DNA of 64,000 bases, taken from positions 3,732-67,731 of the forward strand of contig JBOEFZ010000014.1 of the NCBI GenBank assembly GCA_050633165.1, written 5' to 3'. Each line of letters begins with the position of its first letter. The stretch's first letter is position 1. Positions 40,532 through 50,025 of this stretch are shown here, one piece after another. Origin of the DNA: TMED27 sp050633165 (GTDB lineage: Bacteria; Pseudomonadota; Alphaproteobacteria; Micavibrionales; Micavibrionaceae). The notes below the pieces were generated by a model that was given only the letters and a program-made list of their open reading frames with translations, searched no databases and was not told the DNA's origin. Position numbers and translations under genes: made by a program.

Positions 40532-43078
40532 GTGAGTGCAGAGAATTTAGTCATTGTGGAGTCTCCGGCCAAAGCCAAGAAAATTGGTGGATATTTGGGG
40601 AGTGATTATGAGGTTTTAGCCTCGTTCGGGCATGTACGGGATTTGGTGAATAAAGATGGCTCCGTCCTACCCGATGACAACTTTGCGATGAAGTGGGAGC
40701 TTGGGGAGCGATCAGCCAAGCATGTGAATGACATTAAGCGCGCGGTGAAAAAAGCGCGTTGTGTATGGCTCGCACCGGATCCGGATCGCGAAGGGGAAGC
40801 GATTGCGTGGCATATTCAGGAAATTTTACAAGAAAACGATTTATTGGCGGGTAAAGAGGTTAAGCGGGTGGCGTTTAACGAGATTACCAAAAAGGCGATT
40901 TTAGAGGCGTTTGATAATTCGCGGCAACTGGATACGCCGCTGGTTGAGGCGTATTTGGCGCGGCGGGCGTTGGATTATCTGGTTGGGTTTAACCTTTCTC
41001 CTGTTTTATGGCGGAAATTGCCGGGATCGCGGTCTGCGGGGCGGGTGCAATCGGTTGCGCTGCGCCTTATATGTGAGCGCGAGGCGGAGATCGAGATTTT
41101 CAAGGCCGATGAATATTGGTCGATCGAGACGAAGATGCACACGGCGGATGGTGTGCCGTTTATGGCGCGTTTGACGCATTTATCGGGCAATAAGCTCGGG
41201 AAGTTGGATATTGGATCGGAAGCGGATGCTAAAGCTGCGGAGGAGCGGATCAGGAATAAGGCGCTCTCGATCCAGAAGATCGAGCGCAAGGAACGCCGCC
41301 GTTCGCCGGCTGCGCCGTTTATTACCTCTAGCCTTCAGATGGAGGCATCGCGAAAATTGGGAATGAGTGCGTCGCAGACGATGCGATGCGCGCAGAGCCT
41401 TTATGAGGCGGGTTTTATTACCTATATGCGTACGGACGGGACGACTTTGTCCGAGGATGCGGTGGCGCAATCACGCAGTGTGATTAAGTCTGAGTATGGC
41501 GGGAATTACCTGCCTTCCGCGCCGCGACTATATAAATCCAAGGCGAAGAATGCGCAAGAGGCGCATGAGGCGATTCGCCCCACCGATCTTTCGAAAATTC
41601 CAGGGCGCAAAGGTAGCCCGATGGGAGATGAGAAGGAGCGCCGTTTGTATGAGCTTATCTGGAAGCGGACAATTGCGAGCCAGATGGAAAATGCGATTAT
41701 GGATCAAATGGCGGTCGATATTTCGGACGGGACGGATGATGTTGTTTTGCGGGCGAATGGGTCGGTTGTGAAATTTGATGGTTTCCTCACCCTTTATACC
41801 GAGAGCACGGATGACGATGACAAGCCCGCAGACGATAAGGATCGCCGCTTGCCGCCGATGAATGAGGGGGAGAAGGCGAAGCTTGTGGATGTGAAGCCGG
41901 AGCAACATTTCACGCAACCTCCGCCGCGCTATTCCGAGGCTACGCTTGTTAAAGCGCTTGAGGAGATGGGGATTGGGCGGCCTTCGACTTATGCCTCGAT
42001 CATGCAGGTTTTGCGGGATCGGAATTATGTTTCGATGGAAAGCAGGCGCTTTGTGCCCGGGGATCGCGGGCGTGTGGTGACGACGTTTTTGACGAAGTTC
42101 TTTGCCAAATATGTGGATTATGATTTTACCGCTAATCTCGAGGAAGAGTTAGACGCGATTGCCGGTGGGCATGTGAATTGGACGGAGATGCTGCGGCAGT
42201 TCTGGGTTGATTTTATTGCCGCGGTGGATGGCGCGAAGGGGCTTACGATCACCGAAGTGATTGATTATCTGGATGAAGATTTAGGGCCGCATTTCTTTCC
42301 CGAAGGGGATGAAAGCCGTAAATGTATGGCGTGTAAAGATACACATGGTAATGGGCGTTTGGGCTTGAAATTGGGTAAGTTTGGCGCGTTTATCGGGTGC
42401 TCGAATTACAATGACGGGTGTAAATTTACCAAGCCGCTTGTTGTGCCGGATGGGGATGAAGATGCGGCATTGGCGGCATTGGCGAATGAGCCGAAAGTTC
42501 TGGGTGAGGAGCCGGGGACGGGGCGGAGTGTAACATTGCGCCGTGGGCCGTATGGCCCGTATGTGCAGATTGATCCTGCGCCGGATACTGCCGAGGCGGA
42601 GGCGGAGCGCATGAAAGAATATGACGCGGATATTGAGGCGTGGAAAGAAGCCAAGAAAGTGGCAAAGGCCGCAGGTGAGAAAGCCCCGCGCAAGCCGCCA
42701 AAGCCAAAAGCGCCCAAGCCAAAGCGCCAAGGTTTGCCAAAGGGCTTATCCCCTGCGGATGTGGATTTGGAAAAGGCGTTATCGTTATTGGCGTTGCCGC
42801 GTGATGTTGGCGCGCATCCGGAGACAGGCAAGATGATCAAGGCGGGCATCGGGCGTTTCGGGCCATTTGTGATGCATGACGGAAAATTTGCGAGTTTGCA
42901 AAAAGATGATGACGTGATGCATATCGGCATGAACCGCGCGATGGAGCTAATCGCGATTAAAGCGCAGCGTGACGAGGCCAAAGCCGCGAAGGCGGCGGAG
43001 AAAGAAGCGGCGGGTGGCGCGAAGGCGAAGAAGAAAGCGCCAGCGAAGAAAAAGAAGGCTACGGGGAAGAAGAAGTGA
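40532..43078 (+). CDS. topA: DNA topoisomerase I
   Basis: 848 residues. The TOPRIM domain has VIVESPAKAKKI and PDPDREGEAIAWH; the active tyrosine is Tyr298 in ITYMRTDGT. One CMAC...CSN..GC zinc-ribbon-like module (~592–630) is followed by repeated C-terminal G-R/K-FGPFV-type domains and a long Lys/Ala tail. It relaxes negative supercoils. The start is GTG at 40532, four bases past dprA; the frame has no earlier start. The lysine-rich tail is typical of the class. Confidence 0.97.
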   Translation: MSAENLVIVESPAKAKKIGGYLGSDYEVLASFGHVRDLVNKDGSVLPDDNFAMKWELGERSAKHVNDIKRAVKKARCVWLAPDPDREGEAIAWHIQEILQENDLLAGKEVKRVAFNEITKKAILEAFDNSRQLDTPLVEAYLARRALDYLVGFNLSPVLWRKLPGSRSAGRVQSVALRLICEREAEIEIFKADEYWSIETKMHTADGVPFMARLTHLSGNKLGKLDIGSEADAKAAEERIRNKALSIQKIERKERRRSPAAPFITSSLQMEASRKLGMSASQTMRCAQSLYEAGFITYMRTDGTTLSEDAVAQSRSVIKSEYGGNYLPSAPRLYKSKAKNAQEAHEAIRPTDLSKIPGRKGSPMGDEKERRLYELIWKRTIASQMENAIMDQMAVDISDGTDDVVLRANGSVVKFDGFLTLYTESTDDDDKPADDKDRRLPPMNEGEKAKLVDVKPEQHFTQPPPRYSEATLVKALEEMGIGRPSTYASIMQVLRDRNYVSMESRRFVPGDRGRVVTTFLTKFFAKYVDYDFTANLEEELDAIAGGHVNWTEMLRQFWVDFIAAVDGAKGLTITEVIDYLDEDLGPHFFPEGDESRKCMACKDTHGNGRLGLKLGKFGAFIGCSNYNDGCKFTKPLVVPDGDEDAALAALANEPKVLGEEPGTGRSVTLRRGPYGPYVQIDPAPDTAEAEAERMKEYDADIEAWKEAKKVAKAAGEKAPRKPPKPKAPKPKRQGLPKGLSPADVDLEKALSLLALPRDVGAHPETGKMIKAGIGRFGPFVMHDGKFASLQKDDDVMHIGMNRAMELIAIKAQRDEAKAAKAAEKEAAGGAKAKKKAPAKKKKATGKKK

Positions 43079-43128
43079 TGACTTTAAACCGCAGATAAAC
43101 GTAGATAACAATCTGCACTTAATTAAAT

Positions 43129-43533
43129 TTATAACCCCAATACGCGATGCGCTGGATCCCATGCCGCCATGGCCGCTCCTTCAGAATGCCTTAAGACACC
43201 TTCTACAATTTTCATTGTGAACAGCCTTGTGTGAGGGTCAACGCCCTCAGCACGAAGCGTTTCTTCAGCATATTGCTGCGCTTCTTCCTTTGTTTCAATG
43301 ATTCCAAATGTTTCATCTTTAGCAAGCAACTCAAATGCTTTTTTCACCGCATCCGAATGCACCCCTTTTGAGTTTTGAACCGTTTCGTTACGAATGCGGA
43401 ACGATTCAACAATACGTTCCTCATAGGGTTTTTTTATAAAACTTTTGATATGAGCAGCAGCTCTCTCAAGTTGTTCTCTTGCATTTGCTGCGGCTTTTTC
43501 TGCGGGGCTTAATATTTTTGGTGGTCTTGCCAT
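43129..43533 (-). CDS. hypothetical protein between topA and rnr
   Basis: 134 residues, highly charged and helical, no membrane segment. The N-terminal MARPPKILSPAEKAAANAREQLER looks like a basic coiled-coil segment that could bind nucleic acid; the C-terminal half has LLAKDETFGIIETKEEAQQYAEE. The start at 43533 is fixed by GGAG seven bases upstream. Its base composition is more A/T-rich than topA and rnr, and it is on the opposite strand to them, so it probably entered the conserved block later. No family is recognised. Confidence 0.62.
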   Translation of the reverse strand: MARPPKILSPAEKAAANAREQLERAAAHIKSFIKKPYEERIVESFRIRNETVQNSKGVHSDAVKKAFELLAKDETFGIIETKEEAQQYAEETLRAEGVDPHTRLFTMKIVEGVLRHSEGAAMAAWDPAHRVLGL

Positions 43534-43791
43534 GTGTAATCTCCTGCCAATACCAATAAATATGAAAAAACAATACGTCAACAGAAAATATGTTTTGTTT
43601 ATTCTGTGTGGGGTGTGTATAAGGGGGTATGGTATTAGACCATCACAGATTTAAAGTTTACAAAATTCCCCATACATTATTAACCCATAGAGAATAAATG
43701 CAGATGCGTCTTTTTTTTAAAAAGACGATATATCGCGCTCTGTCTATGATGTATGCACAAACGTGCTTTTGAGCACAGAAAAGATAATAAA

Positions 43792-46083
43792 ATGGCATTA
43801 GACCAATCAGAAATATTAAAATTTATACAATCCTCCCCCAACCCCGTGACCAAGCGCGAAGTCGCCAAGGCGTTCGGGATTAAGGGCGGTGAGAATCGGG
43901 TGGCGATGAAGCAGATTCTTAAGCATCTTGAGAAAGACGGCGTGATATTGAAGCAAGCGGGTGGCGTTTACAGCGTGCCTGATGGCTTGCCGAATGTCTC
44001 CGTTGTTCAGGTTTGCGAGATTACAACGGATGGCGATGTGTTTGCCGCCCTGCCGGAATGGAATGCGGAGATACGCGGGGCGCAACCGCGGATCGAGATT
44101 GTGCCGGATAAGAAACATTTCCCGAAATTGAGTGAGAATAGCCGTGCGTTGGTGCGGTTATCGCGGCAATCGGACGGGAATAATGCCGATTGGTACGAGG
44201 CGCGGATTATCAAGGTGATTGACCGCGAGGATAGCGGGCGGATTATTGGAATGCTTCAATATAACAAGCATGGCCCGATCCTCGCGCCCGCCGATAAGAA
44301 GGCGAAATATGATTTTGATGTGAATCCTGCCGATTTGAATGGGGCGAAGGATGGGGATTTGGTTGTGGGGGAGGTTCTGCCGTCTCGCGGCCTAAAGCGC
44401 AAAAAGGTCAAGATTGCCGAGGTGATTGGGCGGCAAGGCGATCCGCGTACGATTAGCATTTTATCCCTGCATGAGGCAGGATTGCGGGAAGGCTTTCCCG
44501 ATGCAGTTTTGAAGGATGCGGAGGGGCTTAAGGTTCCCGAGCTTGGGAAGCGTGAGGATTTACGGGATATTCCGCTTGTTACCATTGATGGTGCGGATGC
44601 GCGGGATTATGACGATGCGGTTTATGCGGAAAAGCAAAAGGATGGTGGCTTTCACCTGATCGTTGCGATTGCGGATGTGTCATTTTATGTGCGCGAGGGA
44701 ACGGCATTGGATGATGAGGCGCAACGGCGGGGGAATTCGACCTATTTTCCGGATCGGGTTGTGCCGATGCTGCCGGAGGCGTTGTCGAATGATTTATGCT
44801 CGCTTGTGCCGCATCAGCCGCGAGCCTGTATGGTTGCGCATATGTGGATTGATGCGGAGGGGCGGCTGACCGAATATAAATTTGTGCGCGGATTGATGCA
44901 ATCGCATGCGCGCCTTACCTATGAGCAGGTGCAGGCAGCGCGGGATGGGGTTAAGGATGACCTGACCACGCCGTTGATGGATGATGTGATTAACCCGCTC
45001 TACGCGGCTTATGCGGTGCTTGACAAAGCGCGGCAAAAACGCGGCGCGTTGGATTTGGATTTGCCAGAGCGGCGCGTGGTGATTGACGATAAGGGCAATA
45101 TGAGCGGCGTTGTGACGCGTGACCGCCTTGATGCGCATAAGCTGATCGAAGAATTTATGATTTTGGCCAATGTCGCGGCGGCCAAAGCGATTGAGGATAA
45201 ACGTGACCCGAAGGCGTTTCCATGCGTGTATCGTGTCCATGATACGCCGAGCCTGGATAAGCTGGATTCCGTGCGGGAATTTGTGGAGAGTTTCGGGATT
45301 TCTATGCCCAAGGGGCAAATCGTACAGCCATCCTCGATTAACGGGGTTTTGCGCCAAGCCAGCAAGTTGGAATATTCGCATCTCATCTCTATTACGATTC
45401 TACGCAGTCAATCACAGGCCGTTTATGCCACGCAAAATATCGGGCATTTCGGGTTAGCCTTAGAGAAATATGCGCACTTCACCTCGCCCATTCGCCGTTA
45501 TGCGGATTTGTTGGTGCATCGTAGCCTTGTGAATGCTTATGGGCTTGGTAAAGGCGGGCTTAGCGATGGGGAGATTGCGCGTCTGGATGAGATTGCGCAG
45601 CATATCTCAACGACCGAGCGCACATCCATGGTGGCGGAGCGCAGCGCGACAGATCGCTTTACGGCGGCGTATTTATCCGAGAAAATCGGCGCGGAGTTTA
45701 GCGGGCGGATTAATGGCGTGACGCGGTTCGGCTTGTTTGTGACCCTCACCGAGAGCGGCGCGGACGGGATTGTGCCGATGCGGAGTTTGAAGAATGATTT
45801 CTTTGAGCATGATGAGGGTCAACACGCCCTGATCGGGAAGCGCACGGGGATTGTTTACCGCATGGGGGCGAATGTTACGGTGCGCCTTAAGGAAGCCGAT
45901 GGCTTGACCGGCTCTTGCGTCCTCGAAATGGCGGGAGATAGCGTTAATGGCGCGGATATTGAGGGGTTGGTGTTTAAGAGTAAAAAGCGGGAGTTTAAGC
46001 ATAAAGGGAAGCCACAAGGGCGCAAAGGCGGACGAGGAGGAGGAAATCGAGATTTCAAGAAAGGTAAGCGCCGTCGTTCGTAA
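43792..46083 (+). CDS. rnr: ribonuclease R
   Basis: 763 residues. A short winged-helix region (VTKREVAKAFGIKGG) and cold-shock-like domains precede the RNB catalytic domain (~245–575) with IDGADARDYDDAVY, whose aspartates bind metal, and FTSPIRRYADLLVHRSL. An S1 domain follows (FSGRINGVTRFGLFVTL), then a Lys/Arg/Gly-rich tail. It degrades structured RNA 3' to 5'. ATG 43792 is chosen over 43753; the upstream extension is rich in His/Arg and unlike other family members. Confidence 0.95.
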   Translation: MALDQSEILKFIQSSPNPVTKREVAKAFGIKGGENRVAMKQILKHLEKDGVILKQAGGVYSVPDGLPNVSVVQVCEITTDGDVFAALPEWNAEIRGAQPRIEIVPDKKHFPKLSENSRALVRLSRQSDGNNADWYEARIIKVIDREDSGRIIGMLQYNKHGPILAPADKKAKYDFDVNPADLNGAKDGDLVVGEVLPSRGLKRKKVKIAEVIGRQGDPRTISILSLHEAGLREGFPDAVLKDAEGLKVPELGKREDLRDIPLVTIDGADARDYDDAVYAEKQKDGGFHLIVAIADVSFYVREGTALDDEAQRRGNSTYFPDRVVPMLPEALSNDLCSLVPHQPRACMVAHMWIDAEGRLTEYKFVRGLMQSHARLTYEQVQAARDGVKDDLTTPLMDDVINPLYAAYAVLDKARQKRGALDLDLPERRVVIDDKGNMSGVVTRDRLDAHKLIEEFMILANVAAAKAIEDKRDPKAFPCVYRVHDTPSLDKLDSVREFVESFGISMPKGQIVQPSSINGVLRQASKLEYSHLISITILRSQSQAVYATQNIGHFGLALEKYAHFTSPIRRYADLLVHRSLVNAYGLGKGGLSDGEIARLDEIAQHISTTERTSMVAERSATDRFTAAYLSEKIGAEFSGRINGVTRFGLFVTLTESGADGIVPMRSLKNDFFEHDEGQHALIGKRTGIVYRMGANVTVRLKEADGLTGSCVLEMAGDSVNGADIEGLVFKSKKREFKHKGKPQGRKGGRGGGNRDFKKGKRRRS

Positions 46084-46092
46084 GATTTTATG

Positions 46093-46121
46093 TTGACAGT
46101 ACTTGTGAAACCCTGCATAAA
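46093..46121 (+). promoter_or_regulatory. sigma-70-type promoter for rpmG
   Basis: A perfect -35 TTGACA (46093–46098), a 17-base spacer and a -10 CATAAA (46116–46121) lie 33 bases before the rpmG start, in the short gap after rnr. Confidence 0.6.
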
Positions 46122-46153
46122 GCCGTTTCAGAATTAATGAAGGAATTTTAATT

Positions 46154-46363
46154 ATGGCAGCAAAGAGTAAAAAGCGCCTCAAAGTGAGACTGGAAAGCGA
46201 AGCTGGTACTGGGTATCGTTATTACGCTATTCGTAACACTTCCGCGGAATACAAAATTCGTAAGAAGAAATATGATCCTTGGGCAACCAATGAGCAAACA
46301 GGAAAGCGCGGGGCGCATGTCTGGTTCGTAGAGAAGAAGATGCCACCGTCCAAGAAAAACTAA
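46154..46363 (+). CDS. rpmG: 50S ribosomal protein L33
   Basis: 69 residues. KKRLKVRLESEAGTGYRYYA, RKKKYDPWA and the basic ends match L33 in its cysteine-free form. It is ~14 residues longer than the usual ~55, because of a C-terminal extension (GAHVWFVEKKMPPSKKN). AAGGA precedes the ATG. Its place after rnr is conserved in alphaproteobacteria. Confidence 0.88.
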   Translation: MAAKSKKRLKVRLESEAGTGYRYYAIRNTSAEYKIRKKKYDPWATNEQTGKRGAHVWFVEKKMPPSKKN

Positions 46364-46391
46364 TTATTGTTTTTCTATCGCAATGCTTATC

Positions 46392-46426
46392 AAAAGCGCC
46401 CGTCGAAAGATTGGCGCTTTTATTTT
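46392..46426 (+). terminator. Rho-independent terminator of rpmG
   Basis: AAAAGCGCC / GGCGCTTTT form a 9-bp perfect stem with a 12-nt loop, followed by TATTTTG. It lies 29 bases after the stop. Confidence 0.8.
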
Positions 46427-46494
46427 GCCTCGCGCAGCTGCGCTGCTCCGGCGGGGCGTGCGAAAGCACGGGGCGCAGTCGCGCCCGTTGGGTT
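46427..46494. repeat. GC-rich dispersed repeat, copy 2
   Basis: GCCTCGCGCAGCTGCGCTGC onward, matching 22383–22452 through CTCCGGCGGGGCG and CGCAGTCGCG. It directly abuts the rpmG terminator and is followed by a GTCATTGCGAG repeat. Confidence 0.75.
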
Positions 46495-46519
46495 ATAGGA
46501 TAGAAATTGTTTATAAAAA

Positions 46520-46621
46520 CGTCATTGCGAGGAGCGGCAGCGACGCGGCAATCCAGCTCCTGCACTACCGGGTACAACAGGTGATGGATTGCTTCAGCAC
46601 TGCGTGCTTCGCAATGACGGG
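46520..46621. repeat. GTCATTGCGAG-type dispersed inverted repeat, copy 2
   Basis: Starts CGTCATTGCGAGGAGCGGCA and ends GTGCTTCGCAATGACG, with GCAATCCA / TGGATTGC inner arms. It lies 14 bases before the start of the ABC exporter gene and so replaces most of that gene's upstream region. Confidence 0.85.
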
Positions 46622-46635
46622 ATAGAGTTAAAATT

Positions 46636-48444
46636 ATGTTTAAAGAGAATAAAGACACGAAATACGTTCATAATTACACGCCGGATTTAAGGATTCCGCG
46701 CGGGCTGTTTTCTTATGCGCGGATGGTGGTGGCACGGAACCCGCGTATGTGGGCATTTATGTTGCTGACCGATATTTTGCACGGCATTCGGTATCCAATT
46801 GCGTTTTTCCTGATGGGGCAGATTGTGAATATCCTGACGACTCTGCCTGCGGGGAGTAATGTTCCGCGTGATGCGTGGGTTTATACGGGTTTGATTTGTG
46901 CGGTGCTTTTGATTGGGGAGTTGGCGCATGCCATTCCGCATTATTGGACGTTTAATTGGTGGAAACGCGCGCGGGCGGAGCTGCGCTCGGATCTTTTTGC
47001 CTATACGCTCAAACATTCCTATACCTATTTTCAAAATCGTTTTGCGGGGTCTTTGGCACGTAAGGTTACCGAAGGGATTGAAAAGGCGCTTGTGCTGCAA
47101 GAGCAAGTACGCTGGCAGATTATGCTACCGCTTGTGAATATGGTGACGTCGGGCATTGTCTTGATGACGATTTCTGCGCTATTTGGTTCTTTAGCATGCG
47201 GATTTGTTGCGATTATTTTGATTCCTGTATTTTTGAAATTGCAGAAATTACAGGTTAAATCACGTGAGTTTGCGGATCGGTGTTCCGATGTAACGGGACA
47301 GGTTGTTGATAGTTTGACCAATATTGCATCCGTTAAATCCTATGCCCAAGAAGCACGGGAAATGGAGGAGCATACCCGCGTATCCGAAGCTCAGATGAAG
47401 GCATGGCACAAATTGCTGCGGGTTTTCTTACTGATGGATAATTATCGGCGGGCTACCTTTGTCATGTTTGGAACGGGGATGATGGCGCTGTGCCTGCTAA
47501 AGTGGCAGAGCGGCGTGATTACGTTGGGCGATATTGCGACGATTATGGGGATTGCGTTTAATTTCACCTCGGTTGCATGGCATTTGAGCAGTGGGCTTAT
47601 TCATACGACGGAATCGCTTGGCTATCTCAATGACTCGCTTAGCACGCTTATTCATCCGCATGAGGTTGAGGATGCGGACGGGGCGGCGGCGCTTGATTTA
47701 CGGCGTGGGGAGATTGTGTTTAATGGGGTTTCGTTTGAATACCCGAATAAGCCGGTGTTTGATGGTTTAACGCTTAACATTCCCGCCGGACAACGGGTGG
47801 GTTTGATTGGGCCTTCGGGGTCGGGGAAATCGACCTTTGTGAATTTGATCCAGCGGTTTTTTGATGTTGATGCGGGGCGCATCGAGATTGACGGGCAGGA
47901 TATTTGCGAGGTTACGCAAGAAAGCTTGCGCCGGAATATTGCCGTGATTCCGCAGGATACGGCGCTGTTTCATCGCACGTTGATGGAGAATATTCGCTAT
48001 GGGCGGCTTGATGCGAGTGATGAGGAAGTGATTGAGGCGGCGCGGCGGGCGCATGCGTTGGAGTTTATTGAGGAATTGCCTGAAGGGTTTGAGACGATGG
48101 TCGGAGAGCGCGGCGTGAAGCTATCGGGTGGGCAGCGGCAGCGGATTGCGATTGCACGGGCGATTTTGAAGGATGCGCCGATTTTGATTTTGGATGAGGC
48201 CACATCAGCACTGGATAGCGAGTCTGAGAAGCTTTTGCAGGCTTCGTTGGAGGAGCTGATGCAGGGTAAAACTGTGATTGCGGTGGCGCATCGGCTATCC
48301 ACCATTAGCCACCTTGATCGCTTGCTCGTCATGCAAAACGGTACGGTGGTTGAGGATGGTAGCCATGATGAATTGCTGGCGGCGGACGGACTTTATGAGC
48401 GGCTTTGGGGTATGCAATCGGGTGGGTTTTTGAAGTTGGATTAA
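46636..48444 (+). CDS. ABC exporter, fused permease and ATPase
   Basis: 602 residues. Six transmembrane helices (~35–320) are followed by one nucleotide-binding domain: Walker A GPSGSGKST near 396, Q-loop, signature LSGGQRQRIAIARAIL, Walker B ILILDEATSALDSES and H-loop VAHRLST. The half-transporter would act as a homodimer in the MsbA/Atm1/ABCB class. The substrate is not readable; lipid, peptide or glutathione compounds are all possible. It is monocistronic. Confidence 0.93.
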   Translation: MFKENKDTKYVHNYTPDLRIPRGLFSYARMVVARNPRMWAFMLLTDILHGIRYPIAFFLMGQIVNILTTLPAGSNVPRDAWVYTGLICAVLLIGELAHAIPHYWTFNWWKRARAELRSDLFAYTLKHSYTYFQNRFAGSLARKVTEGIEKALVLQEQVRWQIMLPLVNMVTSGIVLMTISALFGSLACGFVAIILIPVFLKLQKLQVKSREFADRCSDVTGQVVDSLTNIASVKSYAQEAREMEEHTRVSEAQMKAWHKLLRVFLLMDNYRRATFVMFGTGMMALCLLKWQSGVITLGDIATIMGIAFNFTSVAWHLSSGLIHTTESLGYLNDSLSTLIHPHEVEDADGAAALDLRRGEIVFNGVSFEYPNKPVFDGLTLNIPAGQRVGLIGPSGSGKSTFVNLIQRFFDVDAGRIEIDGQDICEVTQESLRRNIAVIPQDTALFHRTLMENIRYGRLDASDEEVIEAARRAHALEFIEELPEGFETMVGERGVKLSGGQRQRIAIARAILKDAPILILDEATSALDSESEKLLQASLEELMQGKTVIAVAHRLSTISHLDRLLVMQNGTVVEDGSHDELLAADGLYERLWGMQSGGFLKLD

Positions 48445-48554
48445 ACCTCAGAAGGCATAGAGTTTTTTATTTTACGCGAAGTAACGAAAATATTTGCTTT
48501 GTGTGTTTTTTAAATTCAAAAATTTCGCAGCTTCGTTTCTTCGCGTTTTTATTT

Positions 48555-48570
48555 TTGCCTACGGCGCTTT
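48555..48570. repeat. TTGCCTRCGGCGCT core repeat between ABC gene and pleD
   Basis: TTGCCTACGGCGCTTT; one base from the core found at 39335, 58425, 59305 and 60593. The spacer 48462–48550 before it holds a GCGAAGTAACGAA / TTCGTTTCTTCGC inverted repeat. Confidence 0.6.
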
Positions 48571-48588
48571 ACAAAGGGAAAAGGAAGG

Positions 48589-50016
48589 TTAATCCTCAAT
48601 CGGGCGTTCGCGGACGGTGATTTGGTCGGGGTTTAGTTTTCCGGTTCCTTCGAAGACACAGCAATCGCGGCCTTGCTCTTTGGCTTCGTAGAGGGCTTTG
48701 TCCGCGCGCTCTAGCACTTCCTCAACCGTATGAGCCTGATAATCAATGATGGCGCCGCCCAAAGATGTGGAGATATCGAGGCAGCCACTATCAGTGGCGC
48801 AGGCGAAGGGTTCTTTCGCGATAGCGCGGCGGAGGCGTTCGGCAACCATAAAGGAGCGATCATTGGACACATCGGGCAGGATGACGGCGAATTCCTCACC
48901 GCCCAAACGTGCGACGAGATCGACACTGCGCAGGCCGTTTTGCAGGCGTTTGGCGAAGGTTTTGAGCACTTCGTCCCCTACGCCATGCCCCCATGTGTCA
49001 TTGACCGATTTAAAGTGATCGATATCGAGCATGAGCACAGCGAGGGATTTCATTTCTTCGCGATTTTTATGCAGGAGCTTGTCGAGGTGGACCTCCAAAT
49101 AACGGCGGTTATAGAGGCCGGTTAGTGTATCGGTGAGCGCCATAGAGAGGCTGATGTCATAAGAAGCGCGCAAGCGTTCCTGGAACCGTTTGCGGCGGAT
49201 TTGGGTGCGGACGCGGGCGAGGAGCTCATTCTTTTCGATCGGGCGCATGATGTAGTCGTGCGCGCCGATCTCAAGCCCATGGGCGATCCGGTCCATATCC
49301 TCCGCCCCACCGATCATGATAATCGGGGTGTTGCGGGTTTTTTCGTTGGAGCGCAGGTGTGAGCAGAGCCTTAGGCCGTCTTCGTTATCCAGATTAAGCG
49401 AGACGATGATGAGGTCGAAATCTTTTTCGCCTATATGCTGCATTCCCTCAACGCCGCCAGTGACGCTGGTGATGGCATCGTGATCGATGTTTAGGGTTTC
49501 GGTGATTTTGCGTTGTTCGAAATCTTTATCCTCGATCAGGAGGATATTGGCGTTTTCGGCCGATTCCGTCATGACGCTGGAGGTATTTTCGACGACGCCG
49601 AGTTGGTTGGCGGTGTTTTCGCGCACGCGCCATTCATCGGTTGCCATTTTGAGACGTACAGCGGAGCGTACGCGCGCCATGAGCGCGGTGTCATTAATGG
49701 GTTTGGAGAGGAAGTCATCCGCGCCGACCTCAAGCCCGCGTACTTTATCCGCCGGATCGGTCAGGGCGGTGACCATGACAACGGGGATATGCGCGGTTTC
49801 GGGGTTTTCTTTAATGCGGGTGCAGACCTCGAACCCATCCATGCCGGGCATCATAATGTCGAGCAAGATAAGGTCGGGCTTTTCGGCTTCGATTTTCTCC
49901 AATGCCTCTTCCCCGCCGGATGCGGTGATGACCTCATAATACTCCGCCATTAATTTGGCTTCGAGCAGTTTTACGTTCGGCAAAATATCGTCAACGACTA
50001 AAACACGTGCAGACAT
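48589..50016 (-). CDS. pleD: PleD-type diguanylate cyclase response regulator
   Basis: 475 residues: receiver 1 with phosphoacceptor Asp53 (LLDIMMPGMDG), an adaptor receiver lacking a standard acceptor motif (~155–270, LIIVSLNLDNEDG), and a GGDEF domain with GGEEF at 372–376. The RxxD product-inhibition site RSVD is at 363–366, nine residues before it. Architecture and catalytic site match Caulobacter PleD, which makes c-di-GMP at the stalked pole. It follows divK by 9 bases on the same strand, the canonical divK–pleD operon. Confidence 0.96.
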   Translation of the reverse strand: MSARVLVVDDILPNVKLLEAKLMAEYYEVITASGGEEALEKIEAEKPDLILLDIMMPGMDGFEVCTRIKENPETAHIPVVMVTALTDPADKVRGLEVGADDFLSKPINDTALMARVRSAVRLKMATDEWRVRENTANQLGVVENTSSVMTESAENANILLIEDKDFEQRKITETLNIDHDAITSVTGGVEGMQHIGEKDFDLIIVSLNLDNEDGLRLCSHLRSNEKTRNTPIIMIGGAEDMDRIAHGLEIGAHDYIMRPIEKNELLARVRTQIRRKRFQERLRASYDISLSMALTDTLTGLYNRRYLEVHLDKLLHKNREEMKSLAVLMLDIDHFKSVNDTWGHGVGDEVLKTFAKRLQNGLRSVDLVARLGGEEFAVILPDVSNDRSFMVAERLRRAIAKEPFACATDSGCLDISTSLGGAIIDYQAHTVEEVLERADKALYEAKEQGRDCCVFEGTGKLNPDQITVRERPIED

Positions 50017-50025
50017 GGCGTTCCC

